64,000 bases of DNA from Flavobacterium frigoris PS1. Lineage in GTDB: Bacteria; Bacteroidota; Bacteroidia; Flavobacteriales; Flavobacteriaceae. The DNA lies in NCBI RefSeq assembly GCF_000252125.1, contig NZ_AHKF01000020.1:62001-126000 (forward strand), read 5' to 3'. This document shows, one piece after another, positions 55,811-64,000 of the stretch (position 1 is its first letter; each line of letters opens with the position of its first letter). Made by a program: the position numbers and the translations under genes. The notes under the pieces were generated by a model. The model was given only the letters and a program-made list of their open reading frames with translations. It did no database searches and was not told the DNA's origin.

Positions 55811-55932
55811 GGCATGTCCTTCCTTAACCCCGATTGTTATCGGAGGGCAGGTCGGGCTGTACGTTGTATCTTTTATATCGCTATCGTGCTATAAAAGGAT
55901 GCCACTTCCATCCCTCATGCAGCTACATTATG
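55811..55932. repeat. Dispersed palindromic repeat, copy C (inverted relative to A and B)
   Basis: Two hairpins lie in a segment less AT-rich than its flanks: CCGAT-TGTT-ATCGG (55830-55843) and CTTTTATA-12 bases-TATAAAAG (55870-55897). On the minus strand the second reads ATCCTTTTATAGC...TATAAAAGAT, matching the copy at 16994. No ORF is present. Confidence 0.5.
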
Positions 55933-56190
55933 GAAAGAAGAGTAGGATTTGTCGATTAAATTAAAAAATGATAAAAGTGTTTTAGTCTGAAATAATATTG
56001 AGGAAGGAATCGGTATTATAATATAGTTGCAAATTTATTTATGGGATGATCGCTTCGTAATTATGGAAAGTTTGAAGATAAATTTTGCGGTCGCTTTCGT
56101 GGGTATGTATTGCAAAAGTTATTCATAGCATCTCAAAATAATTCGAAAGCCCCAAAAAAACAATTAACCAACTTTCAAAAAAAGACATAA

Positions 56191-56220
56191 AAAAACCACG
56201 AATCGCAATTCGTGGTTTTT
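56191..56220 (-). terminator. Terminator of the acyl-CoA ligase gene
   Basis: AAAAACCACGAAT and ATTCGTGGTTTTT form a perfect 13-bp stem with a CGCA loop, 15 bases after the ligase stop. Confidence 0.9.
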
Positions 56221-56234
56221 CATTTGGTTTTTAC

Positions 56235-58010
56235 TTAGTTGTAAATTTTATAGAATAAGTCAATGTATTTCTGCATCACTATTTTTCGTTTCAGTTTCAA
56301 AGTAGGAGTCAATTGTCCACCTTCGATTGACCAGACATCTGGTGTGAGTTCAAATCGTTTTATTTTTTCCCAGTTTCCAAATTTTGCGTTTAAGCCGTCA
56401 ATTTCTTCTTGGATTCGTGCGATTACTTTTTCATTAGTAATGATTTCCTCATTACTCACTCCCGCATCGATGCCGTGAATTGCAGCCCATTCTTTTACAA
56501 AATCAAAATTGGGTTGGATAAAAGCGGCTGGCATTTTTTGTCCATCACCAATAACCATAATTTGATCAATGAAACGCGATTGTTTCATCGTGTTTTCAAT
56601 AAGTTGTGGTGCAATGTATTTTCCTCCTGAGGTTTTAAACATTTCTTTTTTACGGTCGGTAATTTTCAAGAAGCCTTCCTTGTCAAATTCACCTATATCA
56701 CCAGTATGGAAATAGCCATCAATAATTACTTCACTGGTTAGTTTTTCGTCTTTATAGTAGCCCATCATCACGTTAGGACCTTTGCAAAGGATTTCGCCGT
56801 CTTCGGCAATGATTACCTCTACGCTGTCAATTACTTTACCTACAGTTCCTACTTTGAAACCCTTATTTCTCATGTCATTTACGGAGATCACAGGAGAAGT
56901 TTCTGTTAATCCGTAACCTTCCATTACCGGAATTTCGGCAGCAGCAAAAATACGTGCTAATCGTGGTTGTAGTGCAGCACTTCCTGAAACCATTAAATCT
57001 AAATTACCACCTAAGCCTTCTTTCCATTTACTGAAAATTAACTTTCGTGCAATTTTAAGTTGCATTTCATACCAAGTACCATTAGCACCATAAGGCTCAA
57101 ATCGCAATCCTAAATCAATAGCCCAAAAGAATAGCGCTTTTTTAATTCCAGTTAATTCAGCACCTTTTGCGTAAATCTTGTCGTATACTTTTTCAAGAAG
57201 TCTAGGAACGGCAGTGATAACCGTTGGTTGTACTTCTTTTAGATTGTCACTAATTTTGTCAATCGCTTCTCCAAAATAGATGGATACACCGTAATATTGG
57301 TATAAATACAAAATCATTCTTTCAAAAATATGGCAAACAGGTAGAAAACTTAAAGCTCTACTGCTTCCGGCCTCAAATGGAATTCTTGGAGCACTGTTTA
57401 GCACATCAGAAACGATGTTTTTATGTGAAAGCATGACTCCTTTCGGTTTCCCTGTTGTTCCTGAAGTATAAATGATAGTTGCTAATTCGTCTGTTTTAAC
57501 GTTATTTTTACGAGCTTCAACCTCGTCTTGGTTGCTTGTGTCAAGACCAAGAATAAGTAACTCATTCCAGCTTTTACAACCTTCAATGGTGTTGAAAGAA
57601 TATACTTCTTTTAGTCTGGGAACCTTATGTTTGATTAGGTTTACTTTATTAAGCACCTCTTCATCAGATACAAAACAATAAATTGCTTCAGAATGATTTA
57701 GAATGTATTCGTAGTCATCCTCAGCAATAGTAGGGTAGATAGGAATAGTTTGCGCTCCAGTTTGTAAAATACCAATATCCATGATGTTCCATTCCGTTCG
57801 GTTATTGGATGATATAAGAGCTATCTTATCGTTTTTTTGAAGGCCCATTCTCAAAAGTGCCCTCGAGACGGCATTCGCTTTTGCGATATATTCTTGTGTC
57901 GAAGTCTTTACCCAAACCCCATCTTGCTTTGTTACTAAAGCGTCAGGAATTGAAGTGAATTTATCTTGCTGATAATAAGGAAAATCAAAGAGTCTGGTTA
58001 TAGAAGTCAT
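56235..58010 (-). CDS. Long-chain acyl-CoA synthetase (AMP-forming)
   Basis: The 591-residue AMP-binding enzyme activates fatty acids with ATP and CoA. The ATP motif IIYTSGTTGKPKGVMLSHKN (about residues 178-197) and the motif EGYGLTETSPVIS are present. The hinge region DGYFHTGDIGEFDKEGFLKI and TDRKKEMFKTSGGKYIAPQ completes the active site. The gene supplies acyl-CoA to the beta-oxidation enzymes encoded on the same strand farther along, but a 567-base gap separates it from the MarR gene, so it is an independent transcription unit. Length is typical of FadD/FAA-like proteins. Confidence 0.94.
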   Translation of the reverse strand: MTSITRLFDFPYYQQDKFTSIPDALVTKQDGVWVKTSTQEYIAKANAVSRALLRMGLQKNDKIALISSNNRTEWNIMDIGILQTGAQTIPIYPTIAEDDYEYILNHSEAIYCFVSDEEVLNKVNLIKHKVPRLKEVYSFNTIEGCKSWNELLILGLDTSNQDEVEARKNNVKTDELATIIYTSGTTGKPKGVMLSHKNIVSDVLNSAPRIPFEAGSSRALSFLPVCHIFERMILYLYQYYGVSIYFGEAIDKISDNLKEVQPTVITAVPRLLEKVYDKIYAKGAELTGIKKALFFWAIDLGLRFEPYGANGTWYEMQLKIARKLIFSKWKEGLGGNLDLMVSGSAALQPRLARIFAAAEIPVMEGYGLTETSPVISVNDMRNKGFKVGTVGKVIDSVEVIIAEDGEILCKGPNVMMGYYKDEKLTSEVIIDGYFHTGDIGEFDKEGFLKITDRKKEMFKTSGGKYIAPQLIENTMKQSRFIDQIMVIGDGQKMPAAFIQPNFDFVKEWAAIHGIDAGVSNEEIITNEKVIARIQEEIDGLNAKFGNWEKIKRFELTPDVWSIEGGQLTPTLKLKRKIVMQKYIDLFYKIYN

Positions 58011-58137
58011 TAATCAAAATGTTGAATTGACTCGCAAATTAAATAAAAAATAGTGAAATTTTTTGTTTTTCAAAAAATAATTGTAAAAAATAACGACATT
58101 ATTAAAAATTAACGAAATCGATTTCTTTTAGAACTGT

Positions 58138-58620
58138 TTAAGTGGTTGATAATACGATATTATATGTGATTTTGGACCAATTAGCTAGTTCTGTTAACGA
58201 ATCTGTATAGTCTTTACTTCTTTCTCCTGAAATGAACATTTTCTTCTTTTGGAAGTGGATAGAGAAGTGTGCATAAGTCCATTGCGCATCATTTTCGCTT
58301 TTGTTTTTATACCAAAGTGAGTAAACACCATAGTTAAAGCCCTTCTGGTATTTGGGAGTGCCGTTTTCAAAACATTCCATTCCCCAATCTATATTTGTTT
58401 TTGACAAATCATGCAGTTGAAAAACCCCTGTTCCATCAGGATTGAGTTGGACTATTGGCTCTGCTTCTCCTGAAAATAAATAGGTTCCCGTTATGGGATA
58501 ATCAATAGTTGTAGTGATGTAATGTACGCCGTCTTTGGTTGTGATTTTTTCTGCTTTTTGAGCATAACTGCCAACATTAGAAAGAACTAAGGCTGCAATG
58601 AGAAAATTAAGGTGTTTCAT
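58138..58620 (-). CDS. Secreted hypothetical protein
   Basis: From Met at 58620 the 160-residue protein has a signal peptide (MKHLNFLIAALVLSNVGSYAQ). The mature part is beta-rich: YPITGTYLFSGEAEPIVQLN, GVFQLHDLSKTNIDWGMECF and WSKITYNIVLST. An upstream frame to 58677 lacks a signal peptide and has no motif, so I prefer this start. I recognise no named family. It is probably a periplasmic or secreted protein of unknown role. Confidence 0.75.
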   Translation of the reverse strand: MKHLNFLIAALVLSNVGSYAQKAEKITTKDGVHYITTTIDYPITGTYLFSGEAEPIVQLNPDGTGVFQLHDLSKTNIDWGMECFENGTPKYQKGFNYGVYSLWYKNKSENDAQWTYAHFSIHFQKKKMFISGERSKDYTDSLTELANWSKITYNIVLSTT

Positions 58621-58789
58621 ACTAGATTTGATTTTAAAGACCGAATCAAATCTAGGTAAAGCTATTTTTTTGAGCAAATATTATCGCATAAAATAACTGT
58701 GAAAAGGAAGTTTTGGTCGTTTAATATCGTACTCTGTTTTTATCTAATTTTCTACCTATTGCTTTTGATATGAGATTCAGTCGACATGA

Positions 58790-59416
58790 CTAATTGGTTC
58801 GTTTCCTAGTATTTGCTTGCCGTTTTTCTTGTGTTTTTAAGTTTTTAATCAGACGATTAAGATTCTTTTTTTTTAGCGGTGCTCTGTTCTGAATGCAATA
58901 GGTCGTATGATAAATGTGAGATTGCAGGAAATTAATTTGCATTTCGTTCCAGTCATCCAAGCTAAGATTCGGATGGAAATATCTCAATTCTAAATACAGG
59001 ATGTTCCCAAGGTGTTCAAATTTATCTGTTCCCAGATATTCAAGATCAGCATCTGCAAGAATACATTCTAATTTGGTCTTGGGTTTTTGCGGAATAATAG
59101 TGGCTCTAATGATTCCGGCAATAGTTTCAATTTCTTTTTTGCTATATCCGTATTCAGGTAATATATTTTCAGCCATTCGAACACCTTCTTCCTCGTGTCC
59201 CTCATAAAATCCATTAATAAATCCGGCGTCATGGAGTAGTGCTGCCGTTTTAAGAAGTAGGAGTTCCTCTTCAGTGATATGCTCATAAAATGCAATTTGT
59301 TCTGCTAATTCTAGCACATGTTGAGTATGTTTCCAGCGATGGTACATTAGAAAGGGTGACAATTGCTTTTTAAGATCATCCAAAACGTTACAGTACAATG
59401 CATTCCAGTTTTTCAT
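58790..59416 (-). CDS. HD-domain phosphohydrolase-like protein
   Basis: The 208-residue protein has the HD superfamily metal-binding layout: YHRWKHTQHVLELAEQIAF (first His), KTAALLHDAGFINGF (His-Asp pair) and ILADADLEYLG (distal Asp). Such proteins hydrolyse nucleotides or phosphate esters. It resembles small YedJ/YwfO-type HD proteins of unknown substrate. There is no sensor domain and no neighbour that would suggest a second-messenger role. The C-terminal tail is basic. Confidence 0.82.
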   Translation of the reverse strand: MKNWNALYCNVLDDLKKQLSPFLMYHRWKHTQHVLELAEQIAFYEHITEEELLLLKTAALLHDAGFINGFYEGHEEEGVRMAENILPEYGYSKKEIETIAGIIRATIIPQKPKTKLECILADADLEYLGTDKFEHLGNILYLELRYFHPNLSLDDWNEMQINFLQSHIYHTTYCIQNRAPLKKKNLNRLIKNLKTQEKRQANTRKRTN

Positions 59417-59493
59417 GTTTTGATAGTATTAGAAGAGGGTAAAAAGCGAAACGCCAAGAGTTACTTTATCTATTTGCCAGATTATTAAAATGA

Positions 59494-60381
59494 TTAATGT
59501 TTCTGCCTGTTTCTTAAAATTCCTCCACTTGCTTCTTTGATGTACTGAATAAACATAAAGGCGGTGGGATCTAATTTTCTTATTTCATCTTTGATGCGCA
59601 GTAATTCAAGTCGGGTTACTACAGTGATGATGATATCACAGTCTGCTTTTTGGTCGAAGTTGTCAGGTAAATAGCCGCGCTCACCTTTTATAATGGTAAT
59701 CCCTTTTCCAAATTTTTTCACAATCAAAGCTTTAATTTCTTCACTTTTAGACGAAATGATATTTAAGGATGTGTATTGTTCTAAACCGTGGGCTATATAA
59801 TCAAGCGATTTAATGGCTGAGAAGTAAGTAACTATTGAATATAAGGCAGTGGCAATACCAAAGGACCAGGCTGCCGCCAAAAACAACAAAGTGTTCATAG
59901 CAAAAATAACTTCAGATACGTTTAGTCCAATTTTCCGCGTCGTTAACATGGCCAGAATTTCTACACCATCAGCAGTTGATCCGCTGCGGATGCACAAACC
60001 CATTCCGATGCCAATCAAGCAACCACCAAAAAGCGCAATTAAAAGCCGATCTGTGGTCACAGCATCAATATCAATAAAAGTCATACCTGCAGCTATTAGT
60101 AAAAAAGTCATCAAACTTTGTATAGCAAATGTTTTACCCAGCAGCATTTTACCTAAATATAAAAACGGTAAATTAAAGCCTAATACCAGAATTCCAAATG
60201 GTAATTGTGTGATTTCATGTACAAGAATTGAAATGCCTATTATGCCACCATCAAGAAATTTATTAGGAATCATAAAGCCTTTTAACGCCAAGGTAATAAA
60301 CGCTACACCCACTAAATTTAGGAGAATATTTTTTGGATGAAATATTTCTTTCCAGTCTATAGATTGATGGGCAATATTCAT
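59494..60381 (-). CDS. YitT-family membrane protein (DUF161/DUF2179)
   Basis: The 295-residue protein has about five membrane helices (residues 15-200) with the motif GSTADGVEILAMLTTRKIG. A C-terminal soluble DUF2179 domain follows (about 215-285) with IIKGERGYLPDNFDQK and IITVVTRLELLRIKDEI. This matches YitT/YpjC/YqfU membrane proteins of unknown function. An inverted repeat TTGGATT-AA-AATCCAA lies 11 bases upstream of the ATG (60392-60407). It is divergent from the small protein and adenylate cyclase genes. Confidence 0.92.
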   Translation of the reverse strand: MNIAHQSIDWKEIFHPKNILLNLVGVAFITLALKGFMIPNKFLDGGIIGISILVHEITQLPFGILVLGFNLPFLYLGKMLLGKTFAIQSLMTFLLIAAGMTFIDIDAVTTDRLLIALFGGCLIGIGMGLCIRSGSTADGVEILAMLTTRKIGLNVSEVIFAMNTLLFLAAAWSFGIATALYSIVTYFSAIKSLDYIAHGLEQYTSLNIISSKSEEIKALIVKKFGKGITIIKGERGYLPDNFDQKADCDIIITVVTRLELLRIKDEIRKLDPTAFMFIQYIKEASGGILRNRQKH

Positions 60382-60391
60382 GAGGATTATT

Positions 60392-60407
60392 TTGGATTAA
60401 AATCCAA
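60392..60407. promoter_or_regulatory. Inverted repeat just upstream of the YitT gene
   Basis: TTGGATT and AATCCAA flank an AA centre. The site starts 11 bases before the ATG and could be an operator or a small leader hairpin. Confidence 0.35.
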
Positions 60408-60471
60408 TAAATGTACCACTTTATTTTAAAAATAAACAGTATATTTACCTAATAATTAGATAGTTGAGTTG

Positions 60472-60490
60472 TTTTTTTTTTTTTTTTTTT
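60472..60490 (+). repeat. 19-base T homopolymer
   Basis: A run of 19 T residues lies between the divergent YitT and small-protein genes, 79-97 bases before the ATG at 60569. It is a probable slippage site and a place where read errors could occur. Confidence 0.85.
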
Positions 60491-60568
60491 AGTTTTTTGG
60501 TGCCCCAGCCATTTTTTAAATTAATAGTTTTCTATAGTAGAATTTATTAACCTTTAAATAGAGTAATC

Positions 60569-60967
60569 ATGGCAGATGTAATCGTAACGCTACATGTTGA
60601 CACCAGTAAAATTTCAGAAAAAAACGTGGATTCTTGCAGCAATTTTGGGCAAGGACTAGGAATTAGCAACGAAAACTTTTCAATTTCGGCAAAGGTTGGG
60701 GATACTATCATCTGGAAAGGAGTATCCAGTAATGCACCAAAAAAAGACCTAGTCAATATTACTAAAGTACATCATCACAGTGGTAATAATGTTTTTAAAG
60801 ATAAGGACTTAAAAGGGCATGGCCACCCTGAAAAAGTTTCTGCAGCTGTTAAAAAGGACACAAATGGGGACCATGAAACCTATACTTTGTTTTTTACCGT
60901 TTATAATGGTGAAGTAAAACGTGGAGGTCAGTACCATATAGATCCCAAACTAGCAATCAATCCATAA
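60569..60967 (+). CDS. Small beta-rich protein coupled to adenylate cyclase
   Basis: The 132-residue protein lacks a signal peptide. It has a beta-sandwich-like pattern with DTIIWKGVSSN, a His cluster in ITKVHHHSGNNVFK and GHGHPEK, and a final segment YTLFFTVYNGEVKRGGQYH. The phrase 'VGDTIIW' and the closing strand recall cupredoxin-like or AidA/PixA-type folds, but no blue-copper ligand set is visible. I do not recognise a named family. Its TAA stop overlaps the ATG of the following adenylate cyclase (TAATG), so the two are translationally coupled, which suggests a joint role. Confidence 0.75.
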   Translation: MADVIVTLHVDTSKISEKNVDSCSNFGQGLGISNENFSISAKVGDTIIWKGVSSNAPKKDLVNITKVHHHSGNNVFKDKDLKGHGHPEKVSAAVKKDTNGDHETYTLFFTVYNGEVKRGGQYHIDPKLAINP

Positions 60968-62796
60968 TGGAACCGAGTCTTTTTAAATATTACTTCAAAG
61001 CCTCCCTTTTTTTTCTTTCTTTTCATTTATCTATGTTTGCCCAAGAGCAAAAAGTGGCTGATAGTCTTGTTGAAATTTACAGGCAAGGGAACCTTGGAAA
61101 TATTGAAAAGCTTGAATTACTACGAAATTTATCTTTTAATGAAGTAAACGATCTCAACTTATCTCTAAGATATGCTGAAGAGCTAATTAGGCTATCAAAG
61201 TTAGAAAATAACTATTTATACCTACACAGAGGGTATTTTCAAAAAGGAACTAAACTGAGAATTACAGGAGATTTACAGCGGTCCTTAGATGCTTTTTTTA
61301 AAAGTGAACAAGCTGCTACCAAAGCAAAATATATTGCTGGACAAGGAATTGCATTTTCTTCTATTGCAGATGTATATTCGGTGATGGGAAACTCCAAAAA
61401 TGCAGGGGAATACTATGATAAGGCAATCAGATTGCTGAGAAAAACGACTAATACTATTGGCTTAGCTTCAGCACTATTAAACGCAGGCGACGAATATTTA
61501 AAAGATAAGAAATATGATTTGGCCTTAGCTTACTTTGAAGAGTCTGGGGTTCTTTTCAAGCAGGCTGATTACTTAATTGGCTCGGCTTATAATTTAGGAA
61601 ACATTGGGATGGTATATGCTGAGCAGGGGAAAAATGATTTAGCTGAAAGCTACATAACTGAAGCCATAAAAATTCTGGAAGACCTGAAAGATTATTATGC
61701 GATTTCAGATTATCTAACCTATATGTCAGATATTTATTTGAAGAAAAATGAATGGGCTATTGCAGTCAACTACGCTCAGCGGAGCTTATTGTTAGCGCAA
61801 AAATATGGTTTAAAGGAGCAAATCAGCAGCTCAAATCTTAAACTTTCAGAACTATATCAAAACTCAGGGAATGCCAGCGAATCATTAAAATACTATAAAG
61901 ATCATATTGCATACAGGGATAGTGTCACCAATCTAAAATCAGTACAGCAAATGGCTGACTTGAGAACTAATTTTGAAGTTTCAAAGAAACAGTCCGAAGT
62001 CGATTTACTAAATCAAGGAAAAAAAAATAGGCAGATTTTAGCTACTTCGTCCCTTATTTCCCTACTTCTTGTTTTTTTACTTGCATTGGGAATGTATAGA
62101 CGGTACAAATTCATCAAGAAAACCAATGTCATTATTGAAGAAGAAAAGAATCGATCTGACAGTTTGTTGCTTAATATTCTTCCGGTAGAGACCGCTTTTG
62201 AATTAAAGAAAAACGGAAAAGTGTTGGCTAAAAAATTTGAATCAGTTACGGTATTGTTTACTGATTTTGAGAGTTTTACTCATTATGCAGAAAAACTTTC
62301 GCCAGAGAAATTAGTCGAAATTGTAGATTATTATTTTTCCAAATTCGATGCAATTATAGAAAAATATAATCTGGAGAAAATCAAAACGGTAGGTGACTGT
62401 TATATGTGTGCGGGGGGATTGCCTTTTCCAACAAAAGACCATGCATATAGAATGGTGCTTGCTGCTTTTGAAATGGTTGAATTTGTTAGGGATTCAAAAA
62501 ATAACAATCCACTAAATCACACTCGTTTTGAAATCCGCATCGGAATTAATTCAGGCCCAGTTGTTGCCGGTGTCGTGGGAACGAAGAAATTTGCTTATGA
62601 TATTTGGGGCGATTCAGTCAATATCGCTTCCCGCATGGAGTCTAACTCAGAGTCCGGGAAAATTAATATATCTGAAAACACTTATGAGTTGATTAAAGAC
62701 GCCTTTGATTGTGATTATAGAGGCGAAATTGAAGTTAAAAACAGAGGAATGATGAAGATGTACTTCATCAATGATTCGAAGCATAAAATGATCTAA
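60967..62796 (+). CDS. TPR-containing class III adenylate cyclase (predicted)
   Basis: The 609-residue protein has a signal-like N terminus ending near FAQE, TPR-type helices over about residues 25-340, a membrane span (about 358-377) and a C-terminal class III cyclase domain (from about 420). Metal Asp433 is in LFTDFESF and Asp477 is in KTVGDCYM. Lys473 and Asp545 (in YDIWGDSVN) are the ATP-specifying pair of adenylate cyclases, so cAMP rather than cGMP is the expected product. Asn and Arg of the transition-state site follow in SVNIASRMES. A start/stop overlap couples it to the 132-residue gene upstream. The effector of cAMP here is unknown. Confidence 0.92.
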   Translation: MEPSLFKYYFKASLFFLSFHLSMFAQEQKVADSLVEIYRQGNLGNIEKLELLRNLSFNEVNDLNLSLRYAEELIRLSKLENNYLYLHRGYFQKGTKLRITGDLQRSLDAFFKSEQAATKAKYIAGQGIAFSSIADVYSVMGNSKNAGEYYDKAIRLLRKTTNTIGLASALLNAGDEYLKDKKYDLALAYFEESGVLFKQADYLIGSAYNLGNIGMVYAEQGKNDLAESYITEAIKILEDLKDYYAISDYLTYMSDIYLKKNEWAIAVNYAQRSLLLAQKYGLKEQISSSNLKLSELYQNSGNASESLKYYKDHIAYRDSVTNLKSVQQMADLRTNFEVSKKQSEVDLLNQGKKNRQILATSSLISLLLVFLLALGMYRRYKFIKKTNVIIEEEKNRSDSLLLNILPVETAFELKKNGKVLAKKFESVTVLFTDFESFTHYAEKLSPEKLVEIVDYYFSKFDAIIEKYNLEKIKTVGDCYMCAGGLPFPTKDHAYRMVLAAFEMVEFVRDSKNNNPLNHTRFEIRIGINSGPVVAGVVGTKKFAYDIWGDSVNIASRMESNSESGKINISENTYELIKDAFDCDYRGEIEVKNRGMMKMYFINDSKHKMI

Positions 62797-63081
62797 ATGC
62801 ACTTAAAACGATTCTCTTGTTACTGCAATTCCTTTACAAACCGTGAATTCTGAAACTAAAATGAAAAATTATATAAAAGCCAGAAGTTGTATATGTCGTA
62901 TTTTTGTAATGTATAAATTCTGTTTAGTAGTGCTGCTACTAATTTGACAGGTTGGCAAAATGGCATCAAGTACATAGAGGTTTTCCGACCTTCCGTCTAT
63001 GACCAACGAAATGGTACACGAGCTTGATACCCATTGATTAGTTTTAAGGATGGTACCGCTAAGCAGTTTTTTTTATAAAAA

Positions 63082-64000
63082 TTATGGAATGGAGTTCAGG
63101 TGACGTGCAAGGAAAACGCCCATGCTAAAGCAAGATTGAAGGAGATAACCGCCAGTAGGTGCATCCAAATCTAGCATTTCTCCAATACAATAGTGATTGT
63201 CCATCATTTTTAATTGAAAATTTTCATCCACGGAATTCAATTTAATACCGCCAGTTGTTGATATGGCTTCATCCAATAATGCAGCTCCAGTTATTTCTAC
63301 AGGGAGTTTTTTGATGTTTTGTGCCAAAAGTTCCGAATTCAGGTAGGTTTCTTTCGAAAGATAGATTTTCAGAAGTCCAATTTGCGCAGGAGTCAATTTG
63401 AGCTCTTTTTGTAATTTTTCGCTCGTCTTTTTTATGTTTGATTTTCTGATCTTTTGAAGCAAATCATCATAACTTAATGTTGGTTTTAGATCCAAAAAGA
63501 TAGTAGCCTTTTGCTTGCTGTTAAGCTCATCCCGAATTTGTGGGCTAACTGCATAAATGGCATTGCCCTCTAAACCAAAACGTGTAATCACAACTTCGCC
63601 TTTTTGAGTTTTACTTCCGCAGCTTAGGGCTATATTCTTCAACGGATTTCCTTCAAAGCTATTTATGAAATCGGTATTCCAGTCAACACAGTATGCACAA
63701 TTTGAGGCTTTAAAAGGAACAACATCGACCCCTTTTTTATGGAAAAGGTCGAGCCAAGTCCCGTCAGACCCAGTTATTTTCCAACTTCCTCCGCCCATGG
63801 CAAAAATAGTATGATCAGATTTGATAGCTATATCAGAATTAAAAACAAGATCATCATTCGCATTCCAGCCTGTCCAATTATGTTGAAATTGGATAGCTAC
63901 ATTTCTTTTGTTGAGGACATCAAGAATTGCATTAAGCACTTCAATAGGCTTGATTCCGCTTTCAGGATATACACGTTTGCTGCTGCCTATGTATGTGGGG
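63082..64000 (-). CDS. RdsA/BaiN (HI0933)-family flavoprotein, 5' end outside window
   Basis: The frame is open to the right edge. Upstream of the GTG at 63939 it continues in frame (PTYIGSSKRVYPESGIKPIE), so that GTG is internal and the N-terminal FAD-binding GxGxxG region lies outside the window. Visible motifs are FAMGGGSWKITGSDGTW with the GGGS loop, RFGLEGNAIYAVS, TGGIKLNSVDENFQLKM and the C-terminal GEMLDLDAPTGGYLLQSCFS, all typical of HI0933-like NAD(P)/FAD oxidoreductases. The C-terminal GEMLDxxxPTGGYNLQ-like FAD motif is intact. Some relatives are linked to 23S rRNA modification or to bile-acid reduction; the reaction here is unknown. Confidence 0.9.
   Translation of the reverse strand, partial: PTYIGSSKRVYPESGIKPIEVLNAILDVLNKRNVAIQFQHNWTGWNANDDLVFNSDIAIKSDHTIFAMGGGSWKITGSDGTWLDLFHKKGVDVVPFKASNCAYCVDWNTDFINSFEGNPLKNIALSCGSKTQKGEVVITRFGLEGNAIYAVSPQIRDELNSKQKATIFLDLKPTLSYDDLLQKIRKSNIKKTSEKLQKELKLTPAQIGLLKIYLSKETYLNSELLAQNIKKLPVEITGAALLDEAISTTGGIKLNSVDENFQLKMMDNHYCIGEMLDLDAPTGGYLLQSCFSMGVFLARHLNSIP

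Larger units (their letters stand above)
55668..56234. other. 567-base gap between fatty-acid operon and acyl-CoA ligase gene
   Basis: No gene is visible. The MarR promoter and candidate operator occupy 55686-55718, a dispersed repeat copy lies at 55811-55932, and the ligase terminator lies at 56191-56220. Nothing else is recognised. Confidence 0.6.

Noticed and set aside
59849-60340. 163-codon plus-strand ORF antisense to the YitT gene
   Set aside because: The opposite strand encodes a clear YitT-family protein with DUF2179; the antisense frame has no features.
63082-63939. Complete 285-residue ORF starting at GTG 63939
   Set aside because: The frame stays open to the right edge and keeps family residues upstream of that GTG, so the gene is partial and the GTG is internal.

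Overview
This is a low-GC chromosomal segment from a member of the Bacteroidota, most likely the family Flavobacteriaceae and probably Flavobacterium. The evidence is the strongly AT-rich sequence, start codons mostly without a clear Shine-Dalgarno motif, and recurrent TAnnTTTG (-7) promoter boxes. Family-typical genes also point this way: a periplasmic-propeller sensor kinase, DUF4293 next to rho, an M49 dipeptidyl peptidase III, a LETM1-related protein, HAD-ECH ordered beta-oxidation enzymes and an RdsA/HI0933-type flavoprotein. The species cannot be fixed from the sequence. I see no rRNA, tRNA, CRISPR array, prophage or transposase gene.

Layout. 1-7.3 kb: a hybrid-type sensor kinase cut by the left edge, a DUF2461 protein, a histidine/serine-decarboxylase-like PLP enzyme divergent from an Lrp/AsnC regulator, and a GT9 glycosyltransferase. 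7.3-13.9 kb: katG, an alpha/beta hydrolase, two small envelope proteins and lpdA. 14-20 kb: a lipid-A-exporter-like ABC protein, truA, a metallophosphoesterase and a NarL-type response regulator/TPR histidine kinase pair. 20-26 kb: DUF4293, rho, an RsmB-like methyltransferase and kup. 26-34 kb: a secreted repeat protein, a BNR-propeller lipoprotein, an ECF sigma/membrane protein/periplasmic protein operon, an SRPBCC-GyrI fusion and an M49 peptidase. 34-39.8 kb: a MazG-like hydrolase, ilvE, mnmD, three tandem paralogous 65-residue genes, and oxyR divergent from dps. 39.9-48 kb: SulP transporter plus carbonic anhydrase, a LETM1-related protein, a decayed YdeI-family pseudogene, sodC, and a BCCT transporter overlapping a universal stress protein. 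48-58 kb: two small lipoproteins, a MarR-led beta-oxidation cluster and an acyl-CoA ligase. 58-64 kb: an HD protein, a YitT protein, an unknown small protein translationally coupled to a predicted adenylate cyclase, and an RdsA-like flavoprotein cut by the right edge.

How genes may work together. katG, oxyR/dps and sodC form a scattered peroxide and superoxide defence. The OxyR protein keeps both redox cysteines, and katG has ATAG-N7-CTAT-like half sites upstream. MarR, HAD-ECH, thiolase, acyl-CoA dehydrogenase and the acyl-CoA ligase form a fatty-acid degradation set. SulP with carbonic anhydrase suggests bicarbonate uptake and interconversion. BCCT with UspA suggests compatible-solute transport under stress.

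The least explained items are the three tandem 65-residue genes at 36.8-37.9 kb, the 132-residue protein fused by start/stop overlap to the cyclase at 60.6-62.8 kb, and several families of intergenic palindromic repeats.
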